A stretch of DNA of 64,000 bases from Chryseobacterium taeanense (GTDB lineage: Bacteria; Bacteroidota; Bacteroidia; Flavobacteriales; Weeksellaceae). Location: NCBI RefSeq assembly GCF_900099685.1, contig NZ_FNDW01000001.1, positions 434,001-498,000 on the forward strand, read 5' to 3'. Position numbers and translations under genes: made by a program. Shown here one piece after another: positions 19,594 through 27,620 of the stretch. How positions within the stretch are numbered: position 1 is the stretch's first letter; every line of letters starts with the position of its first letter. The notes beneath the pieces are model-generated. The model was not told the DNA's origin and searched no databases. It saw nothing but the letters and a program-made list of their open reading frames with translations.

Positions 19594-19798
19594 TATTTGA
19601 TGTTAATGTGGCAAACTAAAACAGGTTTAAGGTTTCTCGTCCCGAGACAGGAAGTTCCAATATGAGTTCTTGCTTTCTCAACCTGAGACGGAGTAAAACA
19701 AAACTGTTTTTGGTAATCTCATCCTGAGACGGAGTAAAGTAAAACGGGTTTTCACAATCTCGGGTTGATTTCGGAATAAACTTTATTTATCTTAGATT
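19594..19798. repeat. Degenerate 41-bp tandem repeat, about four units
   Basis: TCTC landmarks fall at 19635, 19676, 19717 and 19758, an exact 41-base period. Units at 19676 and 19717 agree at about three quarters of positions; the first and last are more diverged, and a weak partial unit precedes at 19594-19634. Each good unit opens with a small palindrome, TCTCANCCTGAGA, then GGAGTAAA and an A-rich stretch. There are no stop-free reading frames across it and no spacers, so it is not CRISPR. Confidence 0.75.
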
Positions 19799-19847
19799 GT
19801 ATGATTTTTGACATGACTTTCCATCACAGGATTTAATTTTTATACCT

Positions 19848-19855
19848 TACTTTTG
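19848..19855 (+). promoter_or_regulatory. -7 box for the thioesterase gene
   Basis: TACTTTTG, with the start predicted near 19859. This favours ATG 19873 over the upstream TTG 19864. Confidence 0.4.
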
Positions 19856-19872
19856 AGTAAATATTGAAGCAG

Positions 19873-20256
19873 ATGAGTTTGATTTATGAAAAACAGATAC
19901 AGGTAACGGAAGAGCATATTGATTCGAATCATCATGTCAACAATGTTCAGTATGTAAACTGGGTAGAGGAAATTGCTGCAGAACACTGGGATTTTGTAAA
20001 GCATAAAACCAAAAATCCGGATGATATATGGATGCTTCTGGATCATCATATTCAATACAAAAAGCAGGTATATCTGGGTGAAATACTAACGGTGAGAACT
20101 TATCCTAAAACGCCCGAAGGAATCAGACAGCCGCGAAAAGTCGAGTTTTATTGTAATGATAAGCTGGTTGTAGATTCTTTAACACTATGGGTTTTTATTA
20201 ATAAAGAGACAGAAAAGATTATCAGACTGGAAAGTAACTGGCTGGACATTTTGTAG
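19873..20256 (+). CDS. Acyl-CoA thioesterase, 4HBT family
   Basis: 127-aa hotdog-fold thioesterase. The signature is HIDSNHHVNNVQYVNWVEE near residues 15-33, where Asp and the HVNN pair are typical of 4-hydroxybenzoyl-CoA/YbgC-like enzymes. It hydrolyses acyl-CoA or acyl-ACP; the chain length is unknown. I chose ATG 19873 over TTG 19864. Its stop (20254-20256) abuts directly the stop of the convergent TlpA-like gene, with no base between. Confidence 0.85.
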   Translation: MSLIYEKQIQVTEEHIDSNHHVNNVQYVNWVEEIAAEHWDFVKHKTKNPDDIWMLLDHHIQYKKQVYLGEILTVRTYPKTPEGIRQPRKVEFYCNDKLVVDSLTLWVFINKETEKIIRLESNWLDIL

Positions 20257-20766
20257 TTATTCGTTGAGAATTTTGAGTATCAGTTCCATTTTTGTTTCAT
20301 CAATATTTCCTGTGATTTCCTGTACATTTCCGTTTTTATCGATAATAAAATTTAATGGATTTCTAATCAGTGAAAAATAGGATTTTAATTCCTGCTCAGA
20401 ATCTGTGATATGCACGAAATTAAATGTATGTTTTGCTAAAAACTTGTCCACTTTTTCTTTCGGATCATGGGTGATGGCTATAAAATTTACTTTCGTGCCT
20501 GAGGCTTCCTTAATTTTATTCAGGTAAGGAAGTTCTTCAATACATGGTGCGCAGTTGGTAGACCAAAAATTAATCAGTGAAATTTTCCCCTCAAGTTCAG
20601 TAGGACTGAAGTTTTTACCTTCATCATTTTTATAATTTTCGATAGGAAAGTGTTGTCCGATCTTTTTCTCAAGAAAAGGATGAACCTGAAAGGATCTTTG
20701 TTGTGCGTTTAAAGATAAATTAAAAAAGATAAGAAAGGGTAAAAATAATTTTAAGTCGGGAATCAT
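20257..20766 (-). CDS. TlpA-like thioredoxin family protein
   Basis: 169-aa periplasmic thiol-disulfide oxidoreductase of the TlpA/ResA type. The signal-like N-terminus (LKLFLPFLIFFNLSLNAQ) is followed by INFWSTNCAPCIEELPYL with the CAPC active site near residue 92, and the cis-Pro region NPLNFIID near 138. It probably reduces protein or cytochrome cysteines; the partner is unknown. It ends head-to-head with the thioesterase gene and shares no terminator with it. Confidence 0.87.
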   Translation of the reverse strand: MIPDLKLFLPFLIFFNLSLNAQQRSFQVHPFLEKKIGQHFPIENYKNDEGKNFSPTELEGKISLINFWSTNCAPCIEELPYLNKIKEASGTKVNFIAITHDPKEKVDKFLAKHTFNFVHITDSEQELKSYFSLIRNPLNFIIDKNGNVQEITGNIDETKMELILKILNE

Positions 20767-20870
20767 GGTTTAGCTATTACTTTTATATTAACGTTTCCTT
20801 GTTTTGTTTATTATACATGGGTTAGGCTGCATTTATAATGTAGTCAAATAAAAACTCAAATCAAATTCCT

Positions 20871-20878
20871 TATCTTTG
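20871..20878 (+). promoter_or_regulatory. -7 box of the queD-like gene, leaderless
   Basis: TATCTTTG ends 5 bases before the ATG at 20883. With the usual offset, the transcript starts about one base before the ATG. Confidence 0.5.
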
Positions 20879-20882
20879 CCTT

Positions 20883-21329
20883 ATGATACGAATTACAAAA
20901 ATTTTTACATTCGAAACGGCGCATGTGCTGTACAATTACGATGGTAAATGTAAAAATATGCACGGACATTCCTATAAGCTGTTTGTGACAGTGAAAGGTA
21001 AGCCCGTTAATGATTTGGAGAACCCTAAAAACGGGATGGTGGTTGATTTCGGAGATATAAAAAGTATCGTAAAATCTGAGATTGTAGATGTCTGGGATCA
21101 TGCCGTGCTGATCAACGGACTTTCACCGCATAAGGAATTGGGTGAGGATCTTGAGGAAAAAGGACATAAGGTAATTTACTGTACCTTCCAGCCAACCTGC
21201 GAGAATATGCTGTATGCTATTGCTGCCAAAATAAAGTCGAAACTTCCGGAAGAAATTTCATTGACTTATCTTAAACTTCATGAGACGGAAAACTCTTACG
21301 GAGAGTGGTTTGCGGAAGACAATCAGTAA
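20883..21329 (+). CDS. queD: 6-carboxy-tetrahydropterin synthase (QueD-like)
   Basis: 148-aa enzyme of the 6-pyruvoyl-tetrahydropterin synthase family. The catalytic cysteine and zinc histidines lie in CKNMHGHSYKL (CxxxHGH, the form found in QueD, first step of queuosine synthesis from dihydroneopterin triphosphate), together with the upstream FETAHVL histidine. WDHAVLIN near residue 75, PTCENMLYAIA near 103 and LHETENSYGEW near 137 complete the set. No other queuosine genes are in the window. It is followed 21 bases later by lpxH. Confidence 0.85.
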   Translation: MIRITKIFTFETAHVLYNYDGKCKNMHGHSYKLFVTVKGKPVNDLENPKNGMVVDFGDIKSIVKSEIVDVWDHAVLINGLSPHKELGEDLEEKGHKVIYCTFQPTCENMLYAIAAKIKSKLPEEISLTYLKLHETENSYGEWFAEDNQ

Positions 21330-21350
21330 TTTGTTTTTAAATATTCAGAA

Positions 21351-22142
21351 GTGTTAAAGACAACCATTAATTTAGAGCCCGGAAAGAAAGTATATTTTGC
21401 TTCCGATCAGCATTTTGGCGCGCCCAATCCAAAAGAAAGTAAGGTGCGCGAAGAACGTTTTATCCGCTGGATGGACGAAATCAAGCATGATGCGCAGGTG
21501 CTGTTTTTAATGGGAGATTTGTTTGATTTCTGGCATGAATGGAAGCATGTCATTCCGAAAGGGTACGTACGTGTTTTAGGCAAAATTGCCGAGCTGAAAG
21601 ACCTTGGAATTCATATTTACTTTTTTGTGGGAAATCATGATCTGTGGATGAAAGATTATCTGGAAGAAGAAATAGGATGTACCGTTTTTTACGCTAAACA
21701 GTATTTTGAAATGGGTGGAAAGCAGTTTCTGCTGGCTCACGGAGACGGGCTTGGACCAGGCGATAAAGGATACAAAAGAATGAAAAAAGTCTTTACCAAT
21801 CCTGTTGCACAATGGTTTTTCAAATGGCTTCACCCTGATATTGCAATGAAAATCGCGTTGTATATGTCCCAAAAAAACAAAATGATTTCCGGTGATGAAG
21901 ACAAAGAGTTTTTGGGAGAAGATAAAGAATTTCTGATCATTTACTCTAAAGAAAAGCTGAAGACACAAAAGATTGATTATTTTATTTATGGTCACCGCCA
22001 TCTTCCGATGATTCTGGAACTGGAAGGAAAAGCAAAATACATCAACCTTGGAGACTGGATTTCTTACTTTACTTATGGGGTTTTTGAAACTGAATTTCAT
22101 TTGAAGGTTTTCGGTGAGAACACAAAAAAAATTACCCCGTAA
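21351..22142 (+). CDS. lpxH: UDP-2,3-diacylglucosamine diphosphatase
   Basis: 263-aa calcineurin-like phosphoesterase of lipid A synthesis, cleaving UDP-diacylglucosamine to lipid X at the cytoplasmic membrane face. Metal-binding motifs in order are ASDQHFG near residue 16, MGDLFDFWHEW near 51, VGNHDLW near 92, LLAHGDGLGPGDKGY near 128, and YGHRHLP near 214. Start is GTG 21351; no ATG is available upstream. It is probably cotranscribed with the QueD-like gene. It retains the GDKGY insertion characteristic of LpxH. Confidence 0.9.
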   Translation: MLKTTINLEPGKKVYFASDQHFGAPNPKESKVREERFIRWMDEIKHDAQVLFLMGDLFDFWHEWKHVIPKGYVRVLGKIAELKDLGIHIYFFVGNHDLWMKDYLEEEIGCTVFYAKQYFEMGGKQFLLAHGDGLGPGDKGYKRMKKVFTNPVAQWFFKWLHPDIAMKIALYMSQKNKMISGDEDKEFLGEDKEFLIIYSKEKLKTQKIDYFIYGHRHLPMILELEGKAKYINLGDWISYFTYGVFETEFHLKVFGENTKKITP

Positions 22143-22317
22143 AGAGGTAATTCTCGAATGAACCGAAGTTCACTCTTGTTTTTAATCCATATTCCGGATT
22201 TGTAATTGCAATAACCTGACCAAAATTTAATTTTTTAATTAAAAAAATATTAAAACCTAATCTGTCTTTGTTAATTTATTTATAATGAGACAGAAAGGAT
22301 AAAGTACTTTTTCAAAA

Positions 22318-23304
22318 GTGGATACAATATTTGACATACAGACAGAGCAGGATTTTCTGGCGGAATCATTGAAAGCCTTCCGTTATCAATATCAGAATGT
22401 TGAAATTTACAGACGTTTCGTAGATTATCTCAATATCGATCCTGATAATGTGGATGAACTGACGAAGATTCCGTTTCTTCCTATCGAGATGTTTAAAAAT
22501 CATCAGATTCTTGATAAAAATATGACGACTGATCTTTTTTTTCAAAGTTCCGGAACCACACAGATGAATCTTTCGAAACACTTTATTGCCGATGAAGAAA
22601 TCTATAAAGAAAGTATCTATAAAAGCTTCGAACAATTTATCGGCAAGCCTGAAGATTTTATTTTTCTAGGGTTATTGCCAAGCTATCTCGAGCGGCAAAA
22701 TTCGTCTCTTATTTATATGGTTGATTTTTTAATGAAAAAATCTGCAAAGCCTGAAAACGGATATTTTCTCTACAATCATGAAGATTTGTTTACACTTCTA
22801 AATAAATTAGAAAATAAGAAAGTCATTCTTTTTGGTGTCTCCTTCGCATTACTGGACTTTATCGACTACTGTCATTCTGAACGCAGTGAAGAATCTCTGA
22901 ACTTTTTGGAGAATTTAATTGTAATCGAGACCGGTGGCATGAAAGGAAGAAAAGAAGAAATGACAAAAGATGAGCTGCTGAAAATCTTACAGGAAGGATT
23001 TAAAACAAAAAAAATCTATTCCGAATACTCTATGACAGAGCTTCTTTCACAGGCTTACTCGATGGGAAACAACGAATATGAATGCCCGAACTGGATGAAA
23101 ATCATGATACGAAATGCTGAAGACCCTTTTAATTATGAAAAAGAAGGAAGAACGGGAGCGATTAATATTATTGATCTGGCAAATATTCATAGCTGTTCAT
23201 TCATCGCAACGCAGGATTTAGGTAAAATTATCGGGAGTAAGTTTCAGGTGTTGGGCAGGATCGATCATTCTGATATTCGAGGATGCAGTCTTCTTGTGAG
23301 TTAA
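22318..23304 (+). CDS. LuxE/PaaK-like acyl-protein synthetase family protein
   Basis: 328-aa member of the LuxE family, which activates acyl groups as adenylates or acyl-thioester intermediates; the product is unknown here. Landmarks are FFQSSGTTQMNLSKHF near residue 77, GFLLPS-type LGLLPSYLERQNSSLIYM near 118, YSEYSMTELLSQAYS near 238 and the end LVS. GTG is the start at 22318. Residues 185-194 read CHSERSEES and are encoded by a dispersed intergenic repeat (22870-22896) that has been absorbed in frame into the gene. Confidence 0.8.
   Translation: MDTIFDIQTEQDFLAESLKAFRYQYQNVEIYRRFVDYLNIDPDNVDELTKIPFLPIEMFKNHQILDKNMTTDLFFQSSGTTQMNLSKHFIADEEIYKESIYKSFEQFIGKPEDFIFLGLLPSYLERQNSSLIYMVDFLMKKSAKPENGYFLYNHEDLFTLLNKLENKKVILFGVSFALLDFIDYCHSERSEESLNFLENLIVIETGGMKGRKEEMTKDELLKILQEGFKTKKIYSEYSMTELLSQAYSMGNNEYECPNWMKIMIRNAEDPFNYEKEGRTGAINIIDLANIHSCSFIATQDLGKIIGSKFQVLGRIDHSDIRGCSLLVS
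22870..22896 (+). repeat. Dispersed repeat copy inside a coding gene
   Basis: TGTCATTCTGAACGCAGTGAAGAATCT resembles the repeat arms found between genes at 31185-31211 and 40267-40590 (TGTCAT(T/G)C(T/C)GA...GAAGCATCT). Here it is read as CHSERSEES within the LuxE-like protein. Confidence 0.6.
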
Positions 23305-23328
23305 GTCCTAAAGTTTTTAAATAAAAAA

Positions 23329-23874
23329 GTGTTAAAAATAGAAGAGCTGGTTCATGCATTTATATATTCTCAATGCGATTTTGAGAAGGAAATTGTATTG
23401 ACCAATCATTTTCAGGCAGATTGGGAAGCCGATATTCTTATTGTGGATGCTGAGGGTTTCAGTCATGAGATTGAAATCAAGCTTTCTAAAAGTGATTTTA
23501 AAAATGATTTTAAAAAATCTTATACCAACGCCAATACCGGTGAGAAGTTTCTGAAACACGACAAAATATCCTGCGGCGATTATATCTGCAACGCGTTCAG
23601 CTTTCTGCTTCCGATGGGAATGGTAGATCATGATCTGATTCCTGAGCATTGCGGAATTATCGAGTTTTATCACAATGTTGATTCTTGGGACACCGAATTT
23701 TACATCATCAGAAAACCTCGTAAAGTGCACGAAGATTCTTATTGGAAACTCAATGACAAAGATCTTTTCATCCGCAAAATGGCGCTGAATTTATTACAGA
23801 GAAAAATGGAAATTAAAGGAAAACACGAAGAGCTGATCTTTAAAAATCCTTTTGACATTAAAAAACTGAAATGA
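23329..23874 (+). CDS. Putative PD-(D/E)XK-type nuclease domain protein
   Basis: 181-aa protein. Residues 30-60 read WEADILIVDAEGFSHEIEIKLSK, where the Asp, the Glu and the EIK trio fit the PD-(D/E)XK nuclease core (D-...-ExK). Downstream are KSDFKNDFKK and a KHDKISCGDYICNAF patch with two cysteines. It resembles the MmcB-like family but I cannot name it. It begins 24 bases after the LuxE-like gene with a GTG, so it may be cotranscribed with it. No target known; the cut, if any, could be DNA repair or RNA. Confidence 0.5.
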   Translation: MLKIEELVHAFIYSQCDFEKEIVLTNHFQADWEADILIVDAEGFSHEIEIKLSKSDFKNDFKKSYTNANTGEKFLKHDKISCGDYICNAFSFLLPMGMVDHDLIPEHCGIIEFYHNVDSWDTEFYIIRKPRKVHEDSYWKLNDKDLFIRKMALNLLQRKMEIKGKHEELIFKNPFDIKKLK

Positions 23875-24004
23875 TAGCGAGTTTTTTCTTAAAAGTATTT
23901 TTTTTAGTTTATTTTTATTTAAAATTATGCTATAAATTGCTCTGATACTACAATCGTGTAAAATATTTTCATTATTTTTAGTTTGAATGATTAAAACATC
24001 TTTA

Positions 24005-24625
24005 ATGAAAAAGTTTTTGTGTCTGGCTTTTGCTTTCATTATTCAGGGAATCTGCTCTTCTCAGACAACCAAAAAAGCGTTACCATGCTATGATCTTACA
24101 GAGGTTTTAAAAGTAGAACCTACATTTTTGTACAAGCCACATCTCGATGCTTCCAGAAGTTTCGGAATTAAGCTTCTGAAAGATTCTAAAACAATGCAGA
24201 AATATATCAATAACGGTAAGTTTCACAAAATCAATAAATCAGGAAAAGGATATCGTGTACAAAAGCTTGACTACAGTAGGGCTTGGATGCTTTCAAAAGG
24301 AAAAATCATGCTGGAAAAGATAGGAGCGCGCTTTAATAAAGAGACAAAAGGAAGTGTTTTTACGGTATCTTCCATTACCAGAACCCTCGAAGATCAGTGT
24401 AGATTACGAAAAATTAATACGAATGCATCTTTGGGCATCAGCGCGCACAATTATGGCAATTCTTTCGATATTTCTTATGTACGCTTTAACGGGGTTTTGA
24501 AATATAATTCTAAGCTGGAGATTGCTTTGGAGCGGGTTTTAAAATATTATTATGATGCAGGAAGGATTTATTATATTAAAGAAAGACAGCAAAGTTGCTT
24601 TCACATTACGGTTAGGAATTATTAA
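24005..24625 (+). CDS. Secreted M15-like (DUF5715) peptidase-fold protein
   Basis: 206-aa protein with a cleavable signal (MKKFLCLAFAFIIQGICSSQ). The core SAHNYGNSFDISY (residues 145-157) and the closing CFHITV carry the His-x6-Asp-His pattern of M15 D-Ala-D-Ala carboxypeptidase and LAS-type zinc enzymes. It probably acts on peptidoglycan or another peptide in the envelope. ATG 24005 begins a typical signal, although a second ATG 6 codons upstream (23987) is in frame. It is transcribed alone. Confidence 0.7.
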   Translation: MKKFLCLAFAFIIQGICSSQTTKKALPCYDLTEVLKVEPTFLYKPHLDASRSFGIKLLKDSKTMQKYINNGKFHKINKSGKGYRVQKLDYSRAWMLSKGKIMLEKIGARFNKETKGSVFTVSSITRTLEDQCRLRKINTNASLGISAHNYGNSFDISYVRFNGVLKYNSKLEIALERVLKYYYDAGRIYYIKERQQSCFHITVRNY

Positions 24626-24700
24626 ATAATTTTCAATTATACGTGATATAGTTGCGTAGATAATTTAGTTTCTTTAATTTTATGGCACTTTAAAAATACC

Positions 24701-25438
24701 ATGAATATGAATGCATTCACCAGAGATCAATTTGATACAGCCGTTACAGGATGGGCAAATTGTTGTTCAGATTTTTACGCAATTACAAAACTTATCCCTA
24801 CAAATTACGTTTTCACTTTTGATGCCGAACAGATGGACTGGATGAGAAATCTGAATAAGTACAATGAATTTTGTACTGAAATCGGAGTTTATCAGGGACA
24901 GCTTGTTGCTATACTTTGCCCATTAGACGGAGGAGGAAAGAGACTTGTTGTAGATAAATTTCCTTACTGTCCTCTACAGGAATTGGATAGAGATCTTAGG
25001 CTAATGCAAGTAAAAGAGTACGTCATTGTAAGAAATGCTGTTCTTTCAAAAGATCTGGAGAGAGTTGATAATAATGTAAATGCATATCTTCCGGTTACTA
25101 ACGAGCCTATTCTGGAGCAGGATAAAGCTGTGGAAGCTATAGAATCCTGGAAAGATGAAGGAATGACATGGTTCTACAGAGAATGTACAGAGTTTAAAGG
25201 CAGCAGGATTTTCAAAAGATTTTTTGTGCCAATGCAGGATATTACCCCGTCGAAATCCGGATTTACCCATGTGGTATGTTCTTTCGGACTGAAGTTTTCC
25301 GATGTATATCAGAGGCTTTTACCGACTCTTATTTTTATCTCATTTTATGAAGACCTTCAGAACTCAGGCAGCATAGAGACTATTTCCAATACTTACGACT
25401 GGTCTCAGCCATGCCCTCCGATGTGTCCGTTAAATTAA
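24701..25438 (+). CDS. Uncharacterised protein, first gene of a sensor operon
   Basis: 245-aa soluble protein I do not recognise. No signal or membrane helix. There are cysteines in pairs (GWANCCSDFY near residue 20, PCPPMC at the C-terminus), and a WFYRE-type segment near 158. It is the first of four close-packed genes (gap 15 bases to the next) that end in a histidine kinase and a response regulator. A cytoplasmic input or accessory role for that system is inferred only from position. Confidence 0.65.
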   Translation: MNMNAFTRDQFDTAVTGWANCCSDFYAITKLIPTNYVFTFDAEQMDWMRNLNKYNEFCTEIGVYQGQLVAILCPLDGGGKRLVVDKFPYCPLQELDRDLRLMQVKEYVIVRNAVLSKDLERVDNNVNAYLPVTNEPILEQDKAVEAIESWKDEGMTWFYRECTEFKGSRIFKRFFVPMQDITPSKSGFTHVVCSFGLKFSDVYQRLLPTLIFISFYEDLQNSGSIETISNTYDWSQPCPPMCPLN

Positions 25439-25453
25439 TATTCAAAATCTATT

Positions 25454-26059
25454 GTGGATACGTACAAAGTAATACTTTATCTTAATAATACTTTGCTTTT
25501 TATTTGTGCTTTTATAGGACTTATAAAGTACAGATTTTTTAAAAACACAGAAAAATGGTATGTTTATTATATCATTTTTCTTTTTTTGATTGAAGCTGCT
25601 GTTAAACTTTGTTTTTATATTTTCGGAATTAAAGATGTTAATTTCGTTTTTCCATTCTATGTTGCCGGGGAACTTCTGTTGCTGGGAGTTTTGTTTATAA
25701 GGAAGCTGAATATGTCGGTCTATTGGTATATCCCGGTAGCATTGCTTGCAGCGTTCTTTTTTATAGATTCTCAGGTGACGAATGATGTAAAGAAAGTGAT
25801 CTCTAATATTGTGGTAATTTGCTTTGCCGGATATGCTTTGCTGATGGAGATTAAGAACAGCAAGATCAACGACCGTTTTCTGCTTGCAGACAGTTTTATC
25901 TTTCTGTATTATGCGCTGTCGGTCTTCTTATTCTTCCTGCTAAGGCAGCTTTCGGATCTTGGAACAGAGGAGGCTACTATGATCTGGAGTATTAATAATA
26001 TTCTCAGTAGTGTTTTGTATTTATCCATCATATATACGTTTTTAAAATTAAAGAAATAA
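25454..26059 (+). CDS. Integral membrane protein of the same operon
   Basis: 201-aa polytopic protein with about six hydrophobic segments, opening MDTYKVILYLNNTLLFICAFIGLI; no enzyme motif. GTG is the start at 25454. The stop TAA at 26057-26059 overlaps an ATA codon in frame with the histidine kinase that follows. A membrane sensor or anchor for that kinase is plausible but unproved. Confidence 0.65.
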   Translation: MDTYKVILYLNNTLLFICAFIGLIKYRFFKNTEKWYVYYIIFLFLIEAAVKLCFYIFGIKDVNFVFPFYVAGELLLLGVLFIRKLNMSVYWYIPVALLAAFFFIDSQVTNDVKKVISNIVVICFAGYALLMEIKNSKINDRFLLADSFIFLYYALSVFLFFLLRQLSDLGTEEATMIWSINNILSSVLYLSIIYTFLKLKK

Positions 26060-26097
26060 CGCTCAATATCAGCTTTTTTATCACGTTAATTATCGTT

Positions 26098-26838
26098 TTG
26101 GTAATTATCATGAGTTTCATTTTGCTTGCGTACAGAAGCTTTATCCAAAGGATTATTAAAGAGAAAAATGCGCAGCATGAGGCGGAAGTCCTGCATCAGA
26201 AAAATCTGGTGCTCGAAAATATCAAAGCCCAGGAATCCGAAAGGAAAAGAATTGCTGTAATGATTCATGACGACATCGGAAATAGACTGAATATCTTATC
26301 ATTATGGCTTAATAATCTCGATACAAAAGGCGACGAGATTATTAAAAAAAATATTACCACCCAAATGTCTTCTCTTATCGATTCTGCAAGAAGTATTTCA
26401 CATTCATTATATCCGGTAAATCTTGAGACCGTGGGACTTGTTTTATATATAGAAGAACTCATTGCCAATTTATCTGGAAGGATAAATATCTCAATGAATG
26501 TAAGCCCGAAGTTTCAGAAGAAAGATATTTTTACAGAAGTTCAGCTCTACAGGATTATTCAGGAGTTTACAACCAATGTTCTTAAACATTCGGAAGCTTC
26601 AAGAGTGTGGATTTATATCAAAGATAATCAAGACAATCTGGCTGTTGTAATTTCAGATAACGGAGAAAGCTTTGAATATGATGAAGTGAAAAAAGGAATG
26701 GGTATCAAAAATATAGAATCCCGAATAAAATCCATGAACGCCACACACAAATGGAAAAATGTTTTGGGTAAAGGAAGCCGGCTAATCATTAAAATCCCTA
26801 ATAACCATGAATTCGCAAATCAAAATAGCATTAATTGA
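26098..26838 (+). CDS. Sensor histidine kinase, HisKA_3 type
   Basis: 246-aa kinase. The H-box ERKRIAVMIHDDIGNRLN near residue 59 carries the phospho-accepting His. The N-box reads QEFTTNVLKH near 161, and the ATP lid has ISDNG and GMGIKNI near 202 and 218. It is cytoplasmic after one short N-terminal helix. TTG 26098 is the first standard start in frame, but the hydrophobic helix is open upstream to 26056 (see findings). It ends 32 bases inside the response-regulator gene, so the two are coupled. Confidence 0.8.
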   Translation: MVIIMSFILLAYRSFIQRIIKEKNAQHEAEVLHQKNLVLENIKAQESERKRIAVMIHDDIGNRLNILSLWLNNLDTKGDEIIKKNITTQMSSLIDSARSISHSLYPVNLETVGLVLYIEELIANLSGRINISMNVSPKFQKKDIFTEVQLYRIIQEFTTNVLKHSEASRVWIYIKDNQDNLAVVISDNGESFEYDEVKKGMGIKNIESRIKSMNATHKWKNVLGKGSRLIIKIPNNHEFANQNSIN

Positions 26839-27484
26839 TGATGAACAGCTCATCCTGGAAGGGGTAAAAATGTTACTGTCTTCCGAACAGAATATTTCAG
26901 TGGTTTCTACATCCGACAATGGACCGGATTTTCTCGAAACTTTGGAGAATTCTTCAGAAGAAAACTTTCCTGATATTGCTTTGGTTGATGTTCAGATGCA
27001 ACCGATGAATGGTTTTGAGTTGGTTGAAATCCTCAAGGAAAAATATCCGAATCTTAAAATCATTATTCTTTCTTCTCATTACAAAACGACGATTTTAGGA
27101 TATATGGTAAAGCTTGGTGTATCTGCATTTCTTCCTAAAAATTCTAATCGGAATGCTTTTATAGAGGCAATCTCCATGGTTTATAAAAACGGAATTTTCT
27201 TTACACCGGAAGACCATCAGATGATTTTTTCTTACATGAACAGCCCCACCAAGAAAAAAACACTCTTTGAGATGGATGACGAGCTTTCCGACCGCGAAAA
27301 AGATGTTGTAAAACTTATCTGTCAGGAATATACCAATAACGAAATTGCAGAAAAACTTTTCATAAGCCCGAGAACTGTAGAAAGCCACAGACAGAGAATC
27401 GTGGAAAAAATCGGGGCTAAAAATACCGTTGGGATTGTCATTTATGCCATAATTAATAATATCCATCCTTTAGACAAAATATGA
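26807..27484 (+). CDS. Response regulator, NarL/FixJ family
   Basis: 225-aa two-component regulator. The receiver domain has phosphorylation Asp61 (ALVDVQM), acidic Asp11-12 (LIDDEQ), and Ser/Thr and Lys switch positions near 88 (ILSS) and 109 (LPKN). The C-terminal LuxR-type helix-turn-helix begins DELSDREKDVVKLICQEYTNNEIAEKL near 158, DNA recognition helix RTVESHRQRI. It should control transcription when phosphorylated by the kinase encoded just upstream, 32 bases of overlap. A terminator follows at once. Confidence 0.92.
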   Translation: MNSQIKIALIDDEQLILEGVKMLLSSEQNISVVSTSDNGPDFLETLENSSEENFPDIALVDVQMQPMNGFELVEILKEKYPNLKIIILSSHYKTTILGYMVKLGVSAFLPKNSNRNAFIEAISMVYKNGIFFTPEDHQMIFSYMNSPTKKKTLFEMDDELSDREKDVVKLICQEYTNNEIAEKLFISPRTVESHRQRIVEKIGAKNTVGIVIYAIINNIHPLDKI

Positions 27485-27508
27485 TTCCGTAGAAATACGG
27501 AATTTTTT
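27484..27508 (+). terminator. Terminator of the two-component operon
   Basis: ATTCCGTA-GAAA-TACGGAAT then a T-run; the stem begins at the last base of the stop codon. Confidence 0.75.
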
Positions 27509-27620
27509 ATTTAGTGCTTTTTACTCTATCATCCTGTTTTTTTTCATCGTTACTTTGAAAAGTTCTTAAAACTAAGTGTTTCATTCTGAGAATGAATACA
27601 AGATAAAGCCACAAAGTGAC

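Noticed and set aside
19594..19798. CRISPR array
   Set aside because: The units are contiguous, diverged and of 41 bases with no spacers, and no cas genes are present.
21576..22100. Long antisense frame within lpxH
   Set aside because: The opposite strand encodes a well-conserved LpxH with all metal motifs; the antisense product matches nothing I know.
22120..22155. Hairpin at the lpxH end as a terminator
   Set aside because: AATTACC/GGTAATT pairs, but the plus strand has no T-run; only the other strand has one and no gene there needs it.
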